From positions 337,415 to 401,414 of the forward strand of contig JBBHKE010002352.1 in NCBI GenBank assembly GCA_037447655.1: a stretch of 64,000 bases of DNA, written 5' to 3'. Numbering within the stretch: the first letter of the stretch is position 1; each line of letters starts with the position of its first letter. A model generated the notes under the pieces. The model was not told the DNA's origin and searched no databases. It saw only the letters and a list, made by a program, of their open reading frames with translations. This document shows, in pieces, positions 55,701 to 64,000 of the stretch. A program made the position numbers and the translations under genes. This DNA comes from Zygnema cylindricum. Taxonomy: Eukaryota; Streptophyta; Zygnematophyceae; Zygnematales; Zygnemataceae.

Positions 55701-56885
55701 ATTTTGACCCAAAAAATAAGTAGTCTTGATAACAAATATTCTGTTAACTGGCCCATAATGAGCCATGTTGTAAAACATAATTTAGTGAAGTTAACTTTAA
55801 AAATATAGTGCTACCACTAATAATTCTAATAGAGATGGGTGATGTAACAGCGATGGGTGGTGTAGCATGCCAACGACATTCACAATTTTGATGGTCTGTC
55901 ACAACAATTTATCCATAAATAGCCAAGAGAAGTGTGGTTTCAGTGTAACCAAGCTTAAGTGTCCAATGTAGAGGTCAGAATACGTGTGCAGTATGGTACA
56001 CTGGCCATCACTGTTGGAGTTAATAAAGCGAATTTGACTGGGTGTTATCTGGACCCTAAAGCATAAATTAGTGTTAACAAGATAATTACCATAGATTAGT
56101 GTTAACAAAATAATTTAGTTAAAATAATGAGTCAGCAATAACACTAATTAGTTTGCGACTATTTTTGGCCAAAAAATCATAGAATAGGGTTAACAAGGAA
56201 TACAATGTGCCACGTCTCCCTACCCTAAATTAGTAATATACATTATAATTTCGCGTTTAAACTGACCTTCCTTTAATAGTGATAGTCAGTGTAGTTCACA
56301 ATGCAAATCCAAAAAACAGCTCCAGTGACAATTGAAATACACGAACCCTCGCTACAAACGCCATACAAAACCCTCAAAGACTTAAACTCTTCATGTGCAG
56401 ATCCTGAAACCCTAAAATATAAATCCTGCAAATCAACACCTTGCTAAAGACTTGAAGTGAGCCTTCTTTCTTTTAAAAAAACAAAGAGGGGAGGAATTAA
56501 AATAATAGTATGATTAATTGTAAGAGACAAACCCTGAGCTCACCCCTTGTTGTGAAGCCCTTGCGACTAACTGACGAGGAGAGTACCGGCCATCGCTGCA
56601 GGTACTATGTGTGTGAAGATCTACCAAATAAGGGCTCTCCTTTACACGTGTGAAGCTCCATTCAGTCAGCTTATCACAGCGAGTAGCCATGGTTTTTCCA
56701 CTTTCCTCGTCACTTGAAATCTCGGAATCAGACTCTCCCTCCATAGTCTCAGGGTTAAGGGCAAGTCCTTCCAGAGTCCAGTTTCTGACCACGTGTTCGG
56801 CTGTCAGTCGACGATAGGCAACTTTCTGATGCGTAGCCTTCCGCTTCTTACTTCCTTTCTTTTTGGTGCTCTTGTTACCCGCCAT
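40798..56885 (-). CDS. PHP-domain phosphoesterase, TrpH/RNase AM-like
   Basis: Six exons in consistent phase: 56544-56885, 44782-44906, 44018-44198, 42126-42253, 41530-41699, 40798-41240; 462 residues. After a Lys-rich N-terminus and an acidic spacer, the PHP metal-binding motifs appear in order: LVDLHTHSTCSDG (His91, His93), LALTDHDT (His123), PGVEISA (Glu148), VHILGYYG (His164), VAVLAHPW and LGGSDYHG. GRPHVAQALVEAGHV and GGPAF are also typical. The family is trinuclear-metal phosphoesterases; the bacterial relative TrpH/YciV (RNase AM) is a 5'-3' exoribonuclease. Substrate in plants is not known to me. Intron 1 (44907-56543, 11.6 kb) contains a Ty1/copia element and several DNA transposons; other introns carry MITEs. 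The start ATG is 69 bp from a TA-family element. Confidence 0.93.
41431..41522. repeat. (GGAAA)n microsatellite
   Basis: A purine-only AAAGGAAAGGG array in the last PHP-gene intron (41241-41529), ending next to the donor of exon 41530-41699. Confidence 0.9.
41794..41960. mobile_element. TA-family element, subfamily P, truncated
   Basis: Starts CAACGTGTATCGTTATTAGCG after TA and carries the TTTTCACCGTGCAC and GGAAAGCTATGATTCTTATC core seen in the array at 58666-59240. The right end is missing. It lies in PHP-gene intron 41700-42125. Confidence 0.65.
42338..42495. repeat. Two-copy tandem repeat, about 78 bp
   Basis: Two units containing TTGTCTGTTGAT, GACAAAATTTTG or GACGAGATTTTGGATT, and TAGTAGACA followed by CCGAAATGAA. 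In PHP-gene intron 42254-44017. Confidence 0.75.
43257..43870. mobile_element. TA-family element, subfamily A copy 2
   Basis: 614 bp with ends CACCACGAATCGTAATTAGAG and CTAATAACGATTCGCGGTG and TA flanks. It shares its interior, inverted, with 22747-23251 and 63012-63547. It has an extra internal TA-family-like segment near 43755-43810. In PHP-gene intron 42254-44017. Confidence 0.87.
44341..44392. repeat. Short tandem repeat, 22-bp units
   Basis: Direct units of TTCAAACAGGGATGCCAATA, the third carrying CTCAAACAGGG. It lies in PHP-gene intron 44199-44781. Confidence 0.85.
44467..44604. mobile_element. CATAGTTCAAA-family MITE
   Basis: Ends CCATAGTTCAAATGTGTG and TTGTTTCCGCACATATTTAA. Inside PHP-gene intron 44199-44781. 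Confidence 0.7.
44950..45614. other. Intronic sequence with a diverged two-copy repeat
   Basis: Part of PHP intron 1. 44990-45180 and 45215-45420 are diverged copies (AGAATCACACAACCACCT, AAATCAATGGCATTG, GTGCATAAAATAGACTCCAT). No gene. Confidence 0.6.
45620..46704 (+). repeat. 5' LTR of the copia element
   Basis: 1085 bp. Contains AGCAGTCATAGC tandem repeats (about 45795-45855), a duplicated block around AGCGGACGAACTTTAACCGC (46146-46220), and TATATATA at 46341-46348 as the likely promoter TATA. Its last roughly 97 bp include the gag start codon (46608). A 38-bp duplication near 46623-46698 is absent from the 3' LTR. Confidence 0.95.
46608..50863 (+). pseudogene. Copia gag-pol polyprotein, interrupted
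   Basis: The gag ATG (46608) lies inside the 5' LTR. The 38-bp LTR duplication puts it out of frame with the rest, which is open from 46679 to 48973. Gag starts near FNGQKYLYWADL; a CX2CX4HX4C zinc knuckle is at 47366-47407. The protease motif is DSG (Asp codon 47666), followed by the HHCC pre-integrase region and the integrase D,D-E core (HSDVWGP, RSDNGGEY, NGVSERLNRT). An in-frame TAA is at 48974-48976. The same frame reopens with reverse transcriptase (YVDDLLLL near 49875) and RNase H (SDASYGDMPSRRSTTGF). A second in-frame TAG is at 50525-50527, just before the EAEYMAAS block. So this copy has three lesions and cannot make a complete polyprotein. Confidence 0.95.
49148..49264 (+). repeat. 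24-bp tandem repeat in the integrase-RT hinge
   Basis: About five units of GCTGCGACGCTGCGAAGCTG type, alternating in a 48-bp super-period, read in frame as Leu-Arg-Cys/Ser-Ala-Ala-rich sequence. They lie between the poly-Pro hinge and the reverse transcriptase and are not part of conserved copia domains, suggesting local expansion after or during replication. Confidence 0.88.
50887..51930 (+). repeat. 3' LTR of the copia element
   Basis: 1044 bp, TG to CA, preceded by the polypurine tract at 50877-50886 and followed by the GCTTC duplication. Lacks the 38-bp duplication of the 5' LTR; the equivalent gag ATG is at 51872. Confidence 0.95.
51936..52592. other. Intronic sequence, nothing assigned
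   Basis: AT-rich PHP intron 1 sequence between the copia element and the hAT-like element. A TAATGTAACCGTCGGA-like stretch near 52070 and no repeats or exons seen. Confidence 0.4.
52593..53812. mobile_element. 1.2-kb hAT-like element, TAGTGTTGTG family
   Basis: Ends TAGTGTTGTGTATTGGTAA and TACCGATACACAACACTA, with perfect 8-bp TSD GCTAAAAC (52585-52592 and 53813-53820). Inside are a relic of the CATAGTTGTTC element (about 52915-53160), a GC-richer segment 53170-53420 with a 147-codon frame of uncertain meaning, and a 23-bp tandem repeat of ACCTCATGGCGGCTACTGT (53451-53506). No transposase motifs. It lies in PHP-gene intron 1. Confidence 0.93.
53885..53960. repeat. CT-rich simple repeat
   Basis: Polypyrimidine run CTCCCCTCCCCTTTCTCC in PHP intron 1, followed by a solitary TA-family right end near 54000-54020. 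Confidence 0.8.
54791..55009. mobile_element. TA-family MITE
   Basis: The left end is CACTGTGAATGGCTAGTAGAG after TA, and the right end CTAACGTGATTCACGGTG. The right flank is TG rather than TA. PHP intron 1. Confidence 0.75.
55664..55862. mobile_element. TA-family MITE, GATGGGTGGTG end variant
   Basis: The left end is CACTGCCTATCGCTATTAGAG; the right end is a duplicated GATGGGTG terminus followed by TA. PHP intron 1. Confidence 0.7.
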
Positions 56886-56953
56886 GGTGATTCAAATGGG
56901 TGAAGTTGAATAAAGCATCCAGCATGAACAAACTATTACACCGTGAATCGCTA

Positions 56954-57702
56954 CACCGCGAATCGTTATTAGCGTTGTGTACACTAATTCCGTCCCGCTT
57001 CTTTTTTTTTTTTATTCTCCATTAGTGTAGTTCATTATATTTTTTTCTTTATTCTATTTAGGGTTATTTTCAGTAAGTTGTCTCTTAAATAGAGCTGTGT
57101 ACGATCAGTGTCAGACCGTACATAAATGTACCTTTTTAAGTTAAAAAATTACAATAAATTAGTTTTAGTAGCCGCAGACGCATGAGAATGTGCGTTCTAA
57201 AAAGGAAAAAAAACCAGATCGTAAAACTCCCGTTCCCACATATTCGTCTGACAGCCACGTTTCGACCGTGTGAATGTACGATTTGTGTACGATTTGTCAG
57301 ATTTGTACGAAGACCTATATTAGTGTAAGCATGTTTGCGACCGACATTTTTTTTTTCAAAGATCCAAATTACACCTTGAATCGTTATTAGCGTATAGAAA
57401 TTATTAGTGTAAAGAATAAATTAGCGTCATTAATTCTAATTTAGTTATAGGAGACGTGGCAAAATATGGTCCACGTCCTTAAATAGCGTAACTTAATTAT
57501 ATTTAAGGTATCAATGTCAAAATTTTGGGGTGCCGATATAGCGTACATAAGGCTAATAAGTAATAACGATTCACGGTGTACCATAATCAAATAATTAGAA
57601 TGTATGATTTTTTCCAAAATTTTCAAATTCTTAAATAGCGTACACCACTGTAATTATTATCATACGCTAATCAAACTCCCACGCTAATAACGATTGGCGG
57701 TG
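56954..57702. mobile_element. TA-family element, subfamily B, inverted copy with nested MITE
   Basis: Ends CACCGCGAATCGTTATTAGCG and CGCTAATAACGATTGGCGGTG. It is the reverse-complement relative of 23259-23819, interrupted by 57372-57578. An extra partial end, CACCGTGAATCG, sits just outside at 56939. It lies immediately upstream of the PHP-gene start codon, so it probably overlaps promoter or 5' UTR. Confidence 0.85.
57372..57578. mobile_element. TA-family MITE nested in another TA-family element
   Basis: 207 bp, ends CACCTTGAATCGTTATTAGCG and TAACGATTCACGGTG, TA on both sides. Its right half matches 35920-35994. Confidence 0.85.
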
Positions 57703-57707
57703 TACTA

Positions 57708-58206
57708 CACCGCCAATCGCTATTAGCGTAGAAGTTTCTTTAGCGTATATGAAAAATTACCGTGGTTTTACGCTAATTAAGAATTTGAAAATTTTGAAAA
57801 AAAACATACATTCTAATTGTTTAATAATTATAATTTGGGTCTTTGAAAAAAAAAAATGTCGGTCGCAAACATGCTTACACTAATATAGGTATTTGTACAA
57901 AATCTGACAAATCGTACATAAATCGTACGTTCACACAGTCGAAACGTGGTTGCTGGATGAATATGTGCGAACGCGGTATTTAACAACCCGATTAGACCCC
58001 CTTTTTAGAGCGCACATTCTCATGCGTCCGCGGCTACTAAAACTCATTAATTATACATTTCCACTTAAAAAGTTACAATTTTGTACGGTCTGACACTGTC
58101 CGTACAACACACTAATTAACTGATGGCGTACTTCCATTTTGTACGGTACTAAAAAATTAACCCTAAATAGAGTAAAGAAAAAAATAGAGTGAACTACGCT
58201 AATGGA
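57708..58206. mobile_element. TA-family element, subfamily B copy 3, right end lost
   Basis: Starts CACCGCCAATCGCTATTAGCG 5 bp after the previous element ends, in opposite orientation. It follows 23259-23819 closely until AACTACGCTAATGG, then diverges. Confidence 0.83.
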
Positions 58207-58209
58207 ATT

Positions 58210-58647
58210 TTTTTCAATTAGCGTTAATAATGGAAGTACACTGCGATGGAAATAGTGTTTCGTACGGACAGGATATTTTCGTACGAAATGGTACTTTTTG
58301 AATTACAAAGGCATAAAAAGACACTTAACATTATTGCGCACGCATGTGAATGTGCACTGGAAGAAAGAGATGCAAACTCGTCGACAAAAATCACGTTCTC
58401 GTATGTTCGTCCATCGACCGTGTGAACAGCGCGACGGCGTACGAATTGTCATAAATTGTACGAATACACATATTACTATAGACATCGAAAGGGCGGGTAT
58501 TTATTATTCAAGACAACCCAAATTACAGTTAGGGATTAATTAGTATATATTTTTTTTTTCAAAAAATAATAATTCACGATTAGTGTTAGTAACACTATTT
58601 TTTATTTTTGGCTATTTATTCCTTTACTCTAATAGCGATTGACGGTG
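58210..58647. mobile_element. Further TA-family sequence, ends partly eroded
   Basis: The left part has ATTAGCGTTAATAATGG and CACTGCGATGG; the right end AATAGCGATTGACGGTG, followed by TA, is clear. Interior GTACG-rich as in related elements. No gene. Confidence 0.6.
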
Positions 58648-58665
58648 TACTGTACATTGTACAGC

Positions 58666-59240
58666 ACACCATGTATCGCTATTAGTGTTAATAATTTTTT
58701 CGCCACTTAAAACATATTTTCTCCGTACACTTTTGTCCGATTTTTTATTTGAGAACTCAATCGGAAAATGATAATCTGAAATTCCAATCGCAACCGTCAG
58801 ATCTACAAACCGACATGGGTGTACGGAGAAAATATGTTTAAAGAGACGAAAAAAACATTAACACTAAAAGCGATTCACGGTGTAGTGTTAATGTTTTTTT
58901 GGTCACTAAAAACATATTTTCTCCGTACACGCTGGTCGGATTATGGATCTGACGGTTGCAATTGAAAGCCAATATTCTCACCTTCCGATTGGCGCTGTAA
59001 TGTATGAATCGGACAAGTGTGCACGGAGAAAAGCTATATTAAGAGGCAAAAAAATTGTTAACAACTTAACACTAATAGCGATACACGGTGTAGCGTCAAA
59101 GCTTCTTCGCCACATCAAACACATTTTTTCGTGCACAATAATAAATACGACAGTTGCGATGGAAAGGTACGGGTCTTACTTTCCGATTCGTGGTCTCCAA
59201 AAGGAAATCGGGCATGGTGGGCACGGAGAAAAGCTGATAT
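58666..59240. mobile_element. Tandem array of subfamily P TA elements
   Basis: Three consecutive palindromic units (about 58666-58882, 58885-59090, 59093-59240). Each has ACATATTTTCTCCGTACAC or a variant near the start, a GATCTGACGGTTGC-type middle and GTGCACGGAGAAAAGCT near the end. The first two are separated only by a shared CGATTCACGGTG plus TA terminus. The third is truncated. A related single unit is at 41794-41960. Confidence 0.8.
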
Positions 59241-60890
59241 AAGTGGATAATTATATTAGGGTACCGATAATGGCATGAATCATTTTAGTTCGACCGAAGG
59301 TATGTTACTGTAGCCTATATAAAATTGAACAAACAACAAAACATTAGTACAAATGGCGCTCAATCAGTTTATTGCCAAATTTTCGTCGAGAGCTTTTTCA
59401 GAATCTGATCTTCTCAAATTCAATTTGTTGTATATTAGTTTGTTCTTTCAATACTCATCGTTTTAGCTAGATTAGCCATTCTTTCTTCTTTTGAGCTTCA
59501 AGTTAATTTCACATCCGAGTACTCAACCGCCATAATTTTTAGAAAACTTCGTTTTTTCTACCAGTTGTTGTTTATTACCTTTATCTTTTATCCATTATAT
59601 TGACACAGGTTTCCGCGACAACCACCTTTCCGCTTCCTTATCAATCACTTTCCTCAATTGGTCACACATCTCTCTTTTGGGTATTCCTCCCCACAACTAC
59701 TCATCGTGGATAGGTATACGGAGCATTGACCAAGGTTTTGCAATTCTTCTGCTGAATGGACATCTTGGTATGAGCTACCAACCTTTTGCAATGTCAATGG
59801 CGCAGCAAGATTACAAGACAAACAAATCAACAGGCGGTCGAGAAAACGAACAATCTACACAAAAGTCAGGAAGGGAAAAAATGATTAAGGGTTTTCCACT
59901 TTCATATATTTTTGTTTTGTAACTTATGACAACACCTTTGTGAGTTAACCGTATTTTAAAAAATTTAGATTGTTTCTCAAGCGTGTTCGTCTATGGTTCA
60001 ACATCTCTTTTATAACCTCTCTATATTGCTCTAACACGTTTAGCATTGCGAAATACCCTTGCAAAGCTGTCTCACCCTCTTGCGTTAGCTTTTGAACAAA
60101 CCACTAATGCACCCCCTCTTTAACCTCCTCATTGACCCTATACCACCAACGGTCCCTCCAACCACTAATGCATACCCACCTCAACCAACTCTTCGACCAT
60201 ATACTACCAACGGTCACTCCATCTTGACATAAGCCGAGCCCATTCCATTACGAAATCAAATGAAGCGATGGGCGAAAAATGCAAAAATCCTTTTGGAACC
60301 CTTGTCTATTTTGATGTTGGGTCTTTATCCAATACTGAGGTTTCAACGACTGTTATGAAGGAAGTAGCGCTAACACTCCTCATTTAAAAAAAAATACAAT
60401 GTATCGTTCAAATATTTTCAAAACCACTTGTTGAACGTCATCGAGAGCGTTGGTGTACTCTTACGCCATGATTCCAATAATTTTATTATGTCGTCGATTG
60501 ACAAAAATAAACCAACATGTTAGTCTTACTGTTAGGTAAAGGTGAAAACATGCATCCTTCTCACAATCAATACGAGATTGGGGTGTCACTATTTTAGATA
60601 ATTTACAGTAAGGGAACTTTAGATGACCTAGTTGGAGAAACGCCTTTACATGCCAATTGAAACAATCAAAGTGTGACCAATTCTCCAAACGAACCAAAGA
60701 GAACAAAGAAACTTTTTTAATTCGCAACTCCTGTGCCTTGCCCTAATTCCCAGATGTTACTCCACGCGCAACATTTAACTTCAACAAACAATGCAGAATA
60801 ACACCAATTAGACTTTAAGATGCAATCGACAATCCACAAGACAAAAAATATCGAGAATTACTCAACATATGTTATATGAAAACAAAACAT
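59241..60890. other. Region without recognised gene or transposon ends
   Basis: AT-rich sequence with no supported exon. Frames at 59677 (+, 81 codons) and 60461 (-, 88 codons) lack motifs. 60070-60240 holds a diverged internal duplication (CCACTAATGCA and ACCAACGGTC twice). Confidence 0.45.
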
Positions 60891-60894
60891 CAAA

Positions 60895-61290
60895 ATGCAT
60901 GTGTAATATGAGTTGTCGTAGGTTTATAATTTCCAAAGATTAGAAGTAAAAGCGGAGGATGCAAAACATTGATATGTTTGTGTAATACGAGTTCTTCTAG
61001 GTTTATAAATCGTAAAGATTGAAAGTCCAAGCAGAGGATGTTTGACCCAATCACAACATTATAATAATATTAGCACCAAGAGGTTGAGGTTGGGTCGTTG
61101 TCTTTGCTTTATAGAGTATTTCATGCCAAAACTTAAATAGTTCAAGTTGTACATAATCTAATTATAATACATGAGAGGAAACTCAAATAGTTAAGATTGT
61201 AAATAATATGACTATAATAGATGAGAGGAGAGATATAAAGTCTAAAAAGGAAATGATAGATTACAATGCAATGAATTGGTATCAATAAGT
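60895..61290. repeat. Tandem duplications, possible LTR relic
   Basis: Two copies of GTGTAATATGAGTTGTCGTA with GGTTTATAA and AAGATT (60900-60965, 60973-61045), then two of AAATAGTTCAAGTTGTA with ATGAGAGGA (61134-61235). The segment ends in AATTGGTATCAATAAG, resembling an initiator-tRNA primer site. Suggestive of a decayed retrotransposon LTR, but no second LTR is seen. Confidence 0.35.
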
Positions 61291-61880
61291 TGGGGTTAAG
61301 TCATTTTAATAAAATTTCTTATAAGTAAGAAAGATATTGGTGTAATTCTGTGACCTCCATTCGTCCACAGAATGTTCGGGTTATATGAAGCCTTTAGGAT
61401 AATATTTGCCCTTTTGGATTTCCCAGTGAATAAGTGCCACACTAGCATGCAAAAACTCTGACCAACTACAACCCTGTGTAGCGTGGACTCCCCTGAGTCC
61501 GCAACAAAAAGAATCACTGAATTTGCTCCCCTAAGCATTAGGTTATGGCTGGCCAAAGATGGCCTATAAATACAAAAGGTATCTCAAAGAGAGGCGCCTC
61601 AAAAAATGTCTAAGGGTAGAATTCCATTACACAAAAAGTGTGGTTCGTTACATGACGTCGTACGTTTTCGTACAGTGCCGTACCACGCCGTACCTTTTTT
61701 TTTTGTTAGACGAAATATTGTTTCTGGAAAGCTATCGGGAAGCTCCAATGATATAGGTGTAATTCGTGGCCATTGGATATTCCACTTTTACAGATTAGCG
61801 AAGCAATCAGGCATATCATCCAGTGTGAACATACTCTCATCGCGAGGAGAGTCGCTCGATAGAGGTTTGTGTACCATTGG

Positions 61881-62719
61881 TAGTGTTGGGTATCGAGGAC
61901 CAATTGTCGATATTCGATATTTACCGAATTTTAGGTACCCGAGATAATCAATAAATCGCCTCGATATATCGATTATCGAAATATCACGATATTTAGCCGA
62001 TATATCGCCTATATATCGTATCGTCGATATATCGAGGCATTTACAAAAAAAATAAAAAAAAATCACAAGTCTCTAAAGTCACGAGCCTTTGGACAAGATG
62101 ACCGCAAAATCTTTGCCGAAAAGAAATACGGTTTTTTCTTGAAAGTCAACAGAGTGAAGGAGATATTTGAGGTACATTGACGCGGTACACTTGCGAAGTA
62201 CACGTACGTAATACGCAAGTACGGATTTCCATACGAAAATGGTCAGTTCTCAAATCTTTGACGAGTTTAGAGATTTGATCATTAACTTCCAAGGACCACT
62301 CAAATCAAAACACGTATGAAAACCCTGTTTACAGAAGAGACGCGATGTTAACCGAGGCCTCTGTAATACAAAAATTTTGATGTCCGTACTATTACAGATA
62401 TCTCCTTAAGTAACCATACCCGAAATAAGTAATCATATGAATTACAGAATTTGTATTTTTTTGTCGGTTACATTTTGCTGTGTCTACCTTTAAGTCACGG
62501 AACAAAAATCACGTCAACGTGGCGTATCAGACAATTTGTTTTTTTGGCTAAAATAACATATTATATTAAAATATTAAATATTAAATTTAAAAAAATACTA
62601 TATATCGTGATAATTTATGTTGGTCTTGGTACGATATACCGAGGAGTCTGATCGATGGATATTCGATATACCGAATATTGAAATTATCGCGATATAAATT
62701 TACCTGATACCCAACACTA
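61881..62719. mobile_element. hAT-like element carrying a partial PIF/Harbinger copy
   Basis: Ends TAGTGTTGGGTATCGAGG and GATACCCAACACTA with 8-bp flanks ACCATTGG and ACCATTAG (7 of 8). TATCG-rich subterminal sequence fits the TAGTGTTG family. 62070-62421 is the inverted equivalent of about 20038-20400, including TGGTTACTTAAGGAGATAT read on the other strand, so one element was inserted into or captured by the other. Confidence 0.87.
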
Positions 62720-63011
62720 ACCATTAGTACACGTGAAATGCAAAAAAAAAATCGCTTTGAACTAGTGATCACAGGTTAACACGTCGTACATGCCATGTGC
62801 ATTCGTCGTACAGTCCATGTGTCGCCTGCCACGCAAGATGCACGTGAGCCAAAAATATTTTCGCACGTTTTGCTTGACATCCACGGACATTCAAAGTTTG
62901 GCGCGATCTTCAAAGTTTGTCGCGTCTTTTTGCCATTCCTTTTCAAAATTTTGATTTTGATTTTCAAAATAAAAAATCAGGCCGCAAACCTTAAGTACGA
63001 ATCATTAACTA

Positions 63012-63547
63012 CACCGCGAATCGTAATTAGAGTAATGAGAAAATTAGAGTAAAAAAAAAAAAAAAATAAGAGTAATGAACTCTAATTAATGTGATATAAT
63101 TTTTTTACAAATGAAGTTTACTCTAGATGTACGAAATCTTTCAGTCCGTATAGTTTTGACGTCATTATGACATTACTACTATTCGTCGCGCTAAATGTCA
63201 GTTAATGTTCGCACTGACGACGATGTTGTCGACGGACGAGAGTTATGTGAACAATTTTTTGTTCAATGTGATTGATTTTTTGTTTAGTGCGATTTCACGT
63301 GCGAGCGCGATTCTATTAAATTATTATTTGTACCTTTTTACTTATAAAAGTACAATTTTGCACGTTCGGACGTTGTCCGTACTCCACACTATTTAAAACG
63401 AACCTATATTAGAATTTTTTACGCTAATTAAACCTTACCCTAAATAGAATAATGAAAAAATTAGAATCGTTTACTCTATTTAAGGTGATAGAGTCAAATT
63501 TAGGGCGACCGAATTAGCGTTATTTACTCTAATTATGATTCGCGGTG
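63012..63547. mobile_element. TA-family element, subfamily A copy 3
   Basis: 536 bp, ends CACCGCGAATCGTAATTAGAG and CTAATTATGATTCGCGGTG, TA flanks. Same orientation as 22747-23251, opposite to 43257-43870. A poly-A run near the left end is copy-specific. Confidence 0.88.
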
Positions 63548-63599
63548 TACCTCTAGTCGTACATATATTTCATTTTAACTTTCCGTTTGAATATTTTAT

Positions 63600-63960
63600 T
63601 TAAGATTTTCAATATAGACTCTAACCTACGTGGCGCCAATCATAATTGAGGAAGGTTTGTTATTGGCCCGACAAAATGGAATAGTCTTCCGGTAAACGCT
63701 AGAAGTAGAATTTTATATACATTTACTGGGACCGCCTAATGGAATTCTACCCTAGGTCCTAAAACCCTCTCTCATCCTCTTACTACTATAGTACCTAACC
63801 AATCACAAGACTGTAAAGTAGAAGAAGATACAGGTGTCGCTGTACCTCGTGTACGACCATGGTACGGCATGGCCATTCCGTTGACGCCTGTCAATTCCTA
63901 AGCCGTAGTTGTTCTCCCCGTAATGTGCGTTGTCCACTCATGGCTTGCCACGTGTCATCT
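63600..63960. repeat. Dispersed repeat shared with 34840-35170
   Basis: Inverted relative to the earlier copy. Shared blocks include GGCGCCAATCAT, GGACCGCCTAAT and CGACAAAATGGAATA. Its extent beyond the window is unknown. Confidence 0.65.
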
Positions 63961-64000
63961 GTTGACATTAGCTCACATACCGCCAAATGTCCATTCCGGT

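Overview
The window is nuclear DNA from a streptophyte, meaning a land plant or charophyte-grade alga. The evidence is intron-dense genes with short exons and GT-AG junctions, a TOM2A-type tetraspanin, a plant-type plasma-membrane adenine nucleotide carrier, a plant Ty1/copia retrotransposon, and a very high load of small DNA transposons. I cannot name the species. Large transposon-packed introns suggest a big genome.

Five genes were reconstructed exon by exon with consistent reading phase. (1) 59-6691 (-) is the 5' part of a TrmA/RlmD-type RNA uracil-C5 methyltransferase whose 3' end lies left of the window. (2) 7874-14751 (+) is an RWDD1/Gir2-like RWD protein, divergent from gene 1. (3) 16283-18158 (-) is an ADP/ATP-carrier-family protein closest to plant PM-ANT1. 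(4) 37112-39180 (+) is a TOM2A-like tetraspanin. (5) 40798-56885 (-) is a PHP-domain phosphoesterase of the TrpH/RNase AM type with an 11.6 kb first intron. Less complete are 25485-28180 (+), an acidic protein ending in a CaaX box whose start exon is unresolved, and a tentative two-exon small gene at 35997-36604 (-).

Regions: 1-18 kb is gene-rich, with MITEs confined to introns and intergenic gaps. 18.2-25.4 kb and 28.2-36 kb are transposon territory with nested insertions. 36-41 kb is gene-rich. 41-57 kb is the PHP gene, whose first intron holds a complete but broken Ty1/copia element (45620-51930, perfect 5-bp TSD) plus a 1.2-kb hAT-like element. 57-64 kb is again transposon-rich with no recognised gene.

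The transposons fall into definable families: hAT-like with 8-bp TSDs and TAGTGTTG ends, a second hAT-like family with CATAGTTGTTC ends, a PIF/Harbinger-like element with TTA TSD, an element with AGGGTGCGTC ends, a short family with CATAGTTCAAA ends, and an abundant family flanked by TA with CACCGTGAATCGCTATTAG-like ends. Several touch gene structure. One intron of the methyltransferase gene is almost wholly two MITEs, and another MITE sits inside a 5' splice site of the same gene. The genes are unrelated housekeeping or membrane functions; nothing suggests an operon-like functional cluster.
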